Shown here piece by piece: positions 61,831-64,000 of a stretch of DNA of 64,000 nucleotides. The translations under genes and the position numbers were made by a program. The notes under the pieces are model-generated. The model saw only the letters and a program-made list of their open reading frames with translations, did no database searches and was not told where the DNA came from. Positions within the stretch are counted from its first letter, which is position 1, and every line of letters begins with the position of its first letter. The stretch is from Cyprinodon diabolis (Eukaryota; Chordata; Actinopteri; Cyprinodontiformes; Cyprinodontidae). The stretch is taken from positions 36,907,428-36,971,427 of the forward strand of contig CM060073.1 of the NCBI GenBank assembly GCA_030533445.1, given 5' to 3'.

Positions 61831-64000
61831 TTTAATTAAGATGTATCAAAAACAATATCTTCTCTTTTGTTCAATTTTTAGATCACTTAAATAAGTTTCT
61901 TCCTTTCCAAAATATCATTCCTAGCCCTAACAATAATAATACCTTTCATAAATTAGCCAATTTTAGCCACTGCTTTTCTTTGCTATTGTGTTAGCAATTC
62001 TGACAGGGATGATCCTGTATCACCATGGGGGCCTCATGCTTTCTGGTTAGTGATAGGTTTATTAAGGTTCGGATCCCCGGGTCGGACTTTGGAAATACAG
62101 AGTCAATGTTGATCTGATTTTTTTGATAGGCCAGAGTCAGTTGGTCTGGCATTGGAATATTGCTCATGTCCTGTGCTTTGACCACACACATCTTGCTCTT
62201 TTTTTATCTTGGCTTTAGCAAAGAATGAAATAGAATTGCAAATCCAGTAATTATGCCAGAAATAATCTATTAATAATAGTAAGCAAAGTAGTAGTAAATA
62301 AGATAAAAAATCATAAATAATAATTAAAAAAAAACTTGGCTGGTAAAAGCTATGCTTGTTAAACTATCAAATTAGGAGCCTAAGGAATAATATAACATGT
62401 TCCTACTTCAAAGGCTGAAGACTGATGATGAGGTTCAACTACCTTGAGCAGTTTAATTCCAAAATTAAATAGCAAACTAGTCTGGGAAGATTGTAGCCAT
62501 GTCGATGCGTTCAGATCGAAGGCAGTCTCCACAGTGAGTGTGGTGGATTCACATAGAATTCATATGCAAACTGTGCAGGGAAGGGGAGGGAATTGGCCAG
62601 CGGTGAATTCCAAGCAGTGAGAACGTTCACTGCTTCTCCCTCACCTCGTGCTACTATATAGAACTGAGGTGTTGTCAAATAGTACAACCACATGGAGAGA
62701 GAGGACTGGTGATCACTGAAGTTGAAACAATCTGAACTTCTCTGTGAAATTGAAATATGGCAACCAATCATGGGACTTGTTTAAGGCGAAGCTTTTTTCA
62801 CTTAAAATGGTATAAAGAGATAATAATGTTAACAATGGTAGAAACAAGGAATGATATCAAGAGGTTTTTAGGTTGCTTTAATAAAAGCCATTTTAATCTA
62901 ACACTAGAAAGACTGCTCGTTGTCCTTCCTTACCTCCAGCACAGACCCAAGTATGTCACTGCCCACTGCCCATAATTGGTACTTTCTGCTTGAGTAGATT
63001 TAAAAGGAAGTACCACCGAATTCGACCGTCATCCAGATGCAGCTCTGTATGAACCAAAGTGGACTGTTTTTTCCAGCGCTTTTGGAGCTTTTCCAAAAAT
63101 TGATGGTCTCCCCAAGGCGATTCAAAAGGAGTTCATAGAGAACAATTCAGCTGCAGTCCGTGACGTTAAGTTTCCCCTGTGCTTTTATTGTGAAAGCACG
63201 ACAGCGAGACCTTGACAGGAAATTCTGTCTGAGGTCATGTGACCTGAGTCCCAATCTCTATTTGGGGGTGCACACATGCCAACTTTACCAGGTAATTTTT
63301 AAATCTAAAGAACATACTTTACTAATAGAGGTTGAACTCTTTTATTTCCATCTTAGATCTCCTCTGCTCTCATTTCACATAAAGCAGAACCACCCGTTGA
63401 GTCTAAGGTCACTTTCCAAGGGGAAGGACATTTACTGGGGTACATAAAACTTAGGAAAGGAAACTGACACTGTGTGCTTCTCAATGGAACAAACCAGCCT
63501 CTTTGCCAAATAAAGTCACATTTAGTAAATTAAAATATAGACTATAGTAAGGCAATACAACACAGCCAACCCTCTCATCTTTGGACTAGGCCCACTTTTG
63601 TGAGCAAGAGGGTGTAAAATACTCTTGTTCTCTTTTTTTCTTCAAGTTTTTTTCCCCTCTTTGTAATTATTTGGAAACTAGTCTAGGTTAATTGCAATAA
63701 ATGCACAGAAAAAAAACCAAAGAACATGATTCTCACAACGGGTCTCCCTTGCCTAACTTACAGTGGGTTTGTTGAAGCAGGTGTATGATGGCATTATCAA
63801 CTACAACTATATGGCCATAAGCAAACTGTAGGGGGTCCTGATAGCTGCTTGTTTCCTCTTATCTTTACCTAAGTTACCTAAGTTAATATAGGCAGCCCAG
63901 TTACTGATCCAATGTGACAAGCAATTAATATACAGGTATACAAATATACATGTGAAATGATCAATATAGCAAAGTTTTTAAGTAAATCTAGCTGTCTTTA
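61831..64000. other. Unassigned terminal region
   Basis: No certain gene. Complex sequence at about 62490-62650 includes the inverted repeat GCAGTGA...TCACTGC at 62614-62633. A 73-codon open frame lies at 62994-63215 (annotated separately). The rest is AT-rich. Confidence 0.5.
62994..63215 (+). other. Orphan open frame without start codon
   Basis: A stop-free frame of 73 codons bounded by TGA at 62991 and TGA at 63213. It begins VDLKGSTTEFDRHPDAALYE and continues PKWTVFSSAFGAFPKIDGLP. Composition is protein-like (mixed charged, Pro, Gly and aromatic residues, no low complexity), and an acceptor-like 'actttctgcttgag' ends at 62994. There is no ATG, no recognised family, and the only nearby donor-like GT (at 63165) is weak. 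It could be a lone exon, a pseudogene fragment, a transposon piece or chance. Confidence 0.2.

Overview
This window reads as non-coding DNA from a ray-finned (teleost) fish. It has no bacterial gene organisation, no convincing intact exon and no RNA gene. It carries long vertebrate-type microsatellites (ATCT, AT, CA, GGAT, TAGG), and nearly every interspersed repeat I recognise is one familiar from teleost genomes: Tc1/mariner elements with long terminal inverted repeats (ITRs), hAT and Harbinger derivatives, a tRNA-derived SINE, an L2-like LINE 3' end and several dispersed families. The family with 'tttatttatatagcgcc' followed by 'caaggcactttaca' suggests a killifish or livebearer relative, but only weakly. 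All family assignments come from remembered consensus sequences, not a search.

Layout. 1-2 kb: a large compound microsatellite, a 256-bp hairpin with an AT core, and a possible frameshifted fragment of a secreted protein. 2-9 kb: mostly single-copy-looking DNA with a lone Tc1 ITR, two dispersed repeats and a perfect RFX X-box. 9-13 kb: a Tc1 remnant abutting a 547-bp terminal-inverted-repeat MITE, then an internally deleted mariner. 17-24 kb: the densest repeat zone, with a MITE inserted into a dispersed repeat and a 770-bp non-autonomous hAT with a near-perfect 8-bp target duplication. 24-38 kb: a long repeat-poor stretch with a local sequence duplication, a perfect 14-bp hairpin, an exact POU-dimer MORE site, and one dispersed repeat flanked by a 12-bp target duplication inside a palindrome. 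38-42.5 kb: two Tc1 remnants, each interrupted by later insertions (one an L2-like LINE tail), and a palindromic MITE. 43-50 kb: repeat-poor, with a SINE and several short palindromes. 50.8-55 kb: an 870-bp MITE and a three-layer nest (a hAT inside a Tc1 remnant, with a second transposase fragment inside the hAT). 55-64 kb: mostly unassigned, with a Harbinger remnant and a 73-codon orphan open frame near the end.

No genes act together here. The best interpretation, which is inference, is an intergenic region or large intron. The repeat-poor blocks resemble conserved regulatory sequence of the kind found around developmental genes, but that cannot be shown from one sequence. I found no undescribed biological system. 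The most informative items are the nested transposons whose empty sites can be read directly, the exact MORE and X-box motifs, and the unexplained duplication and hairpins.
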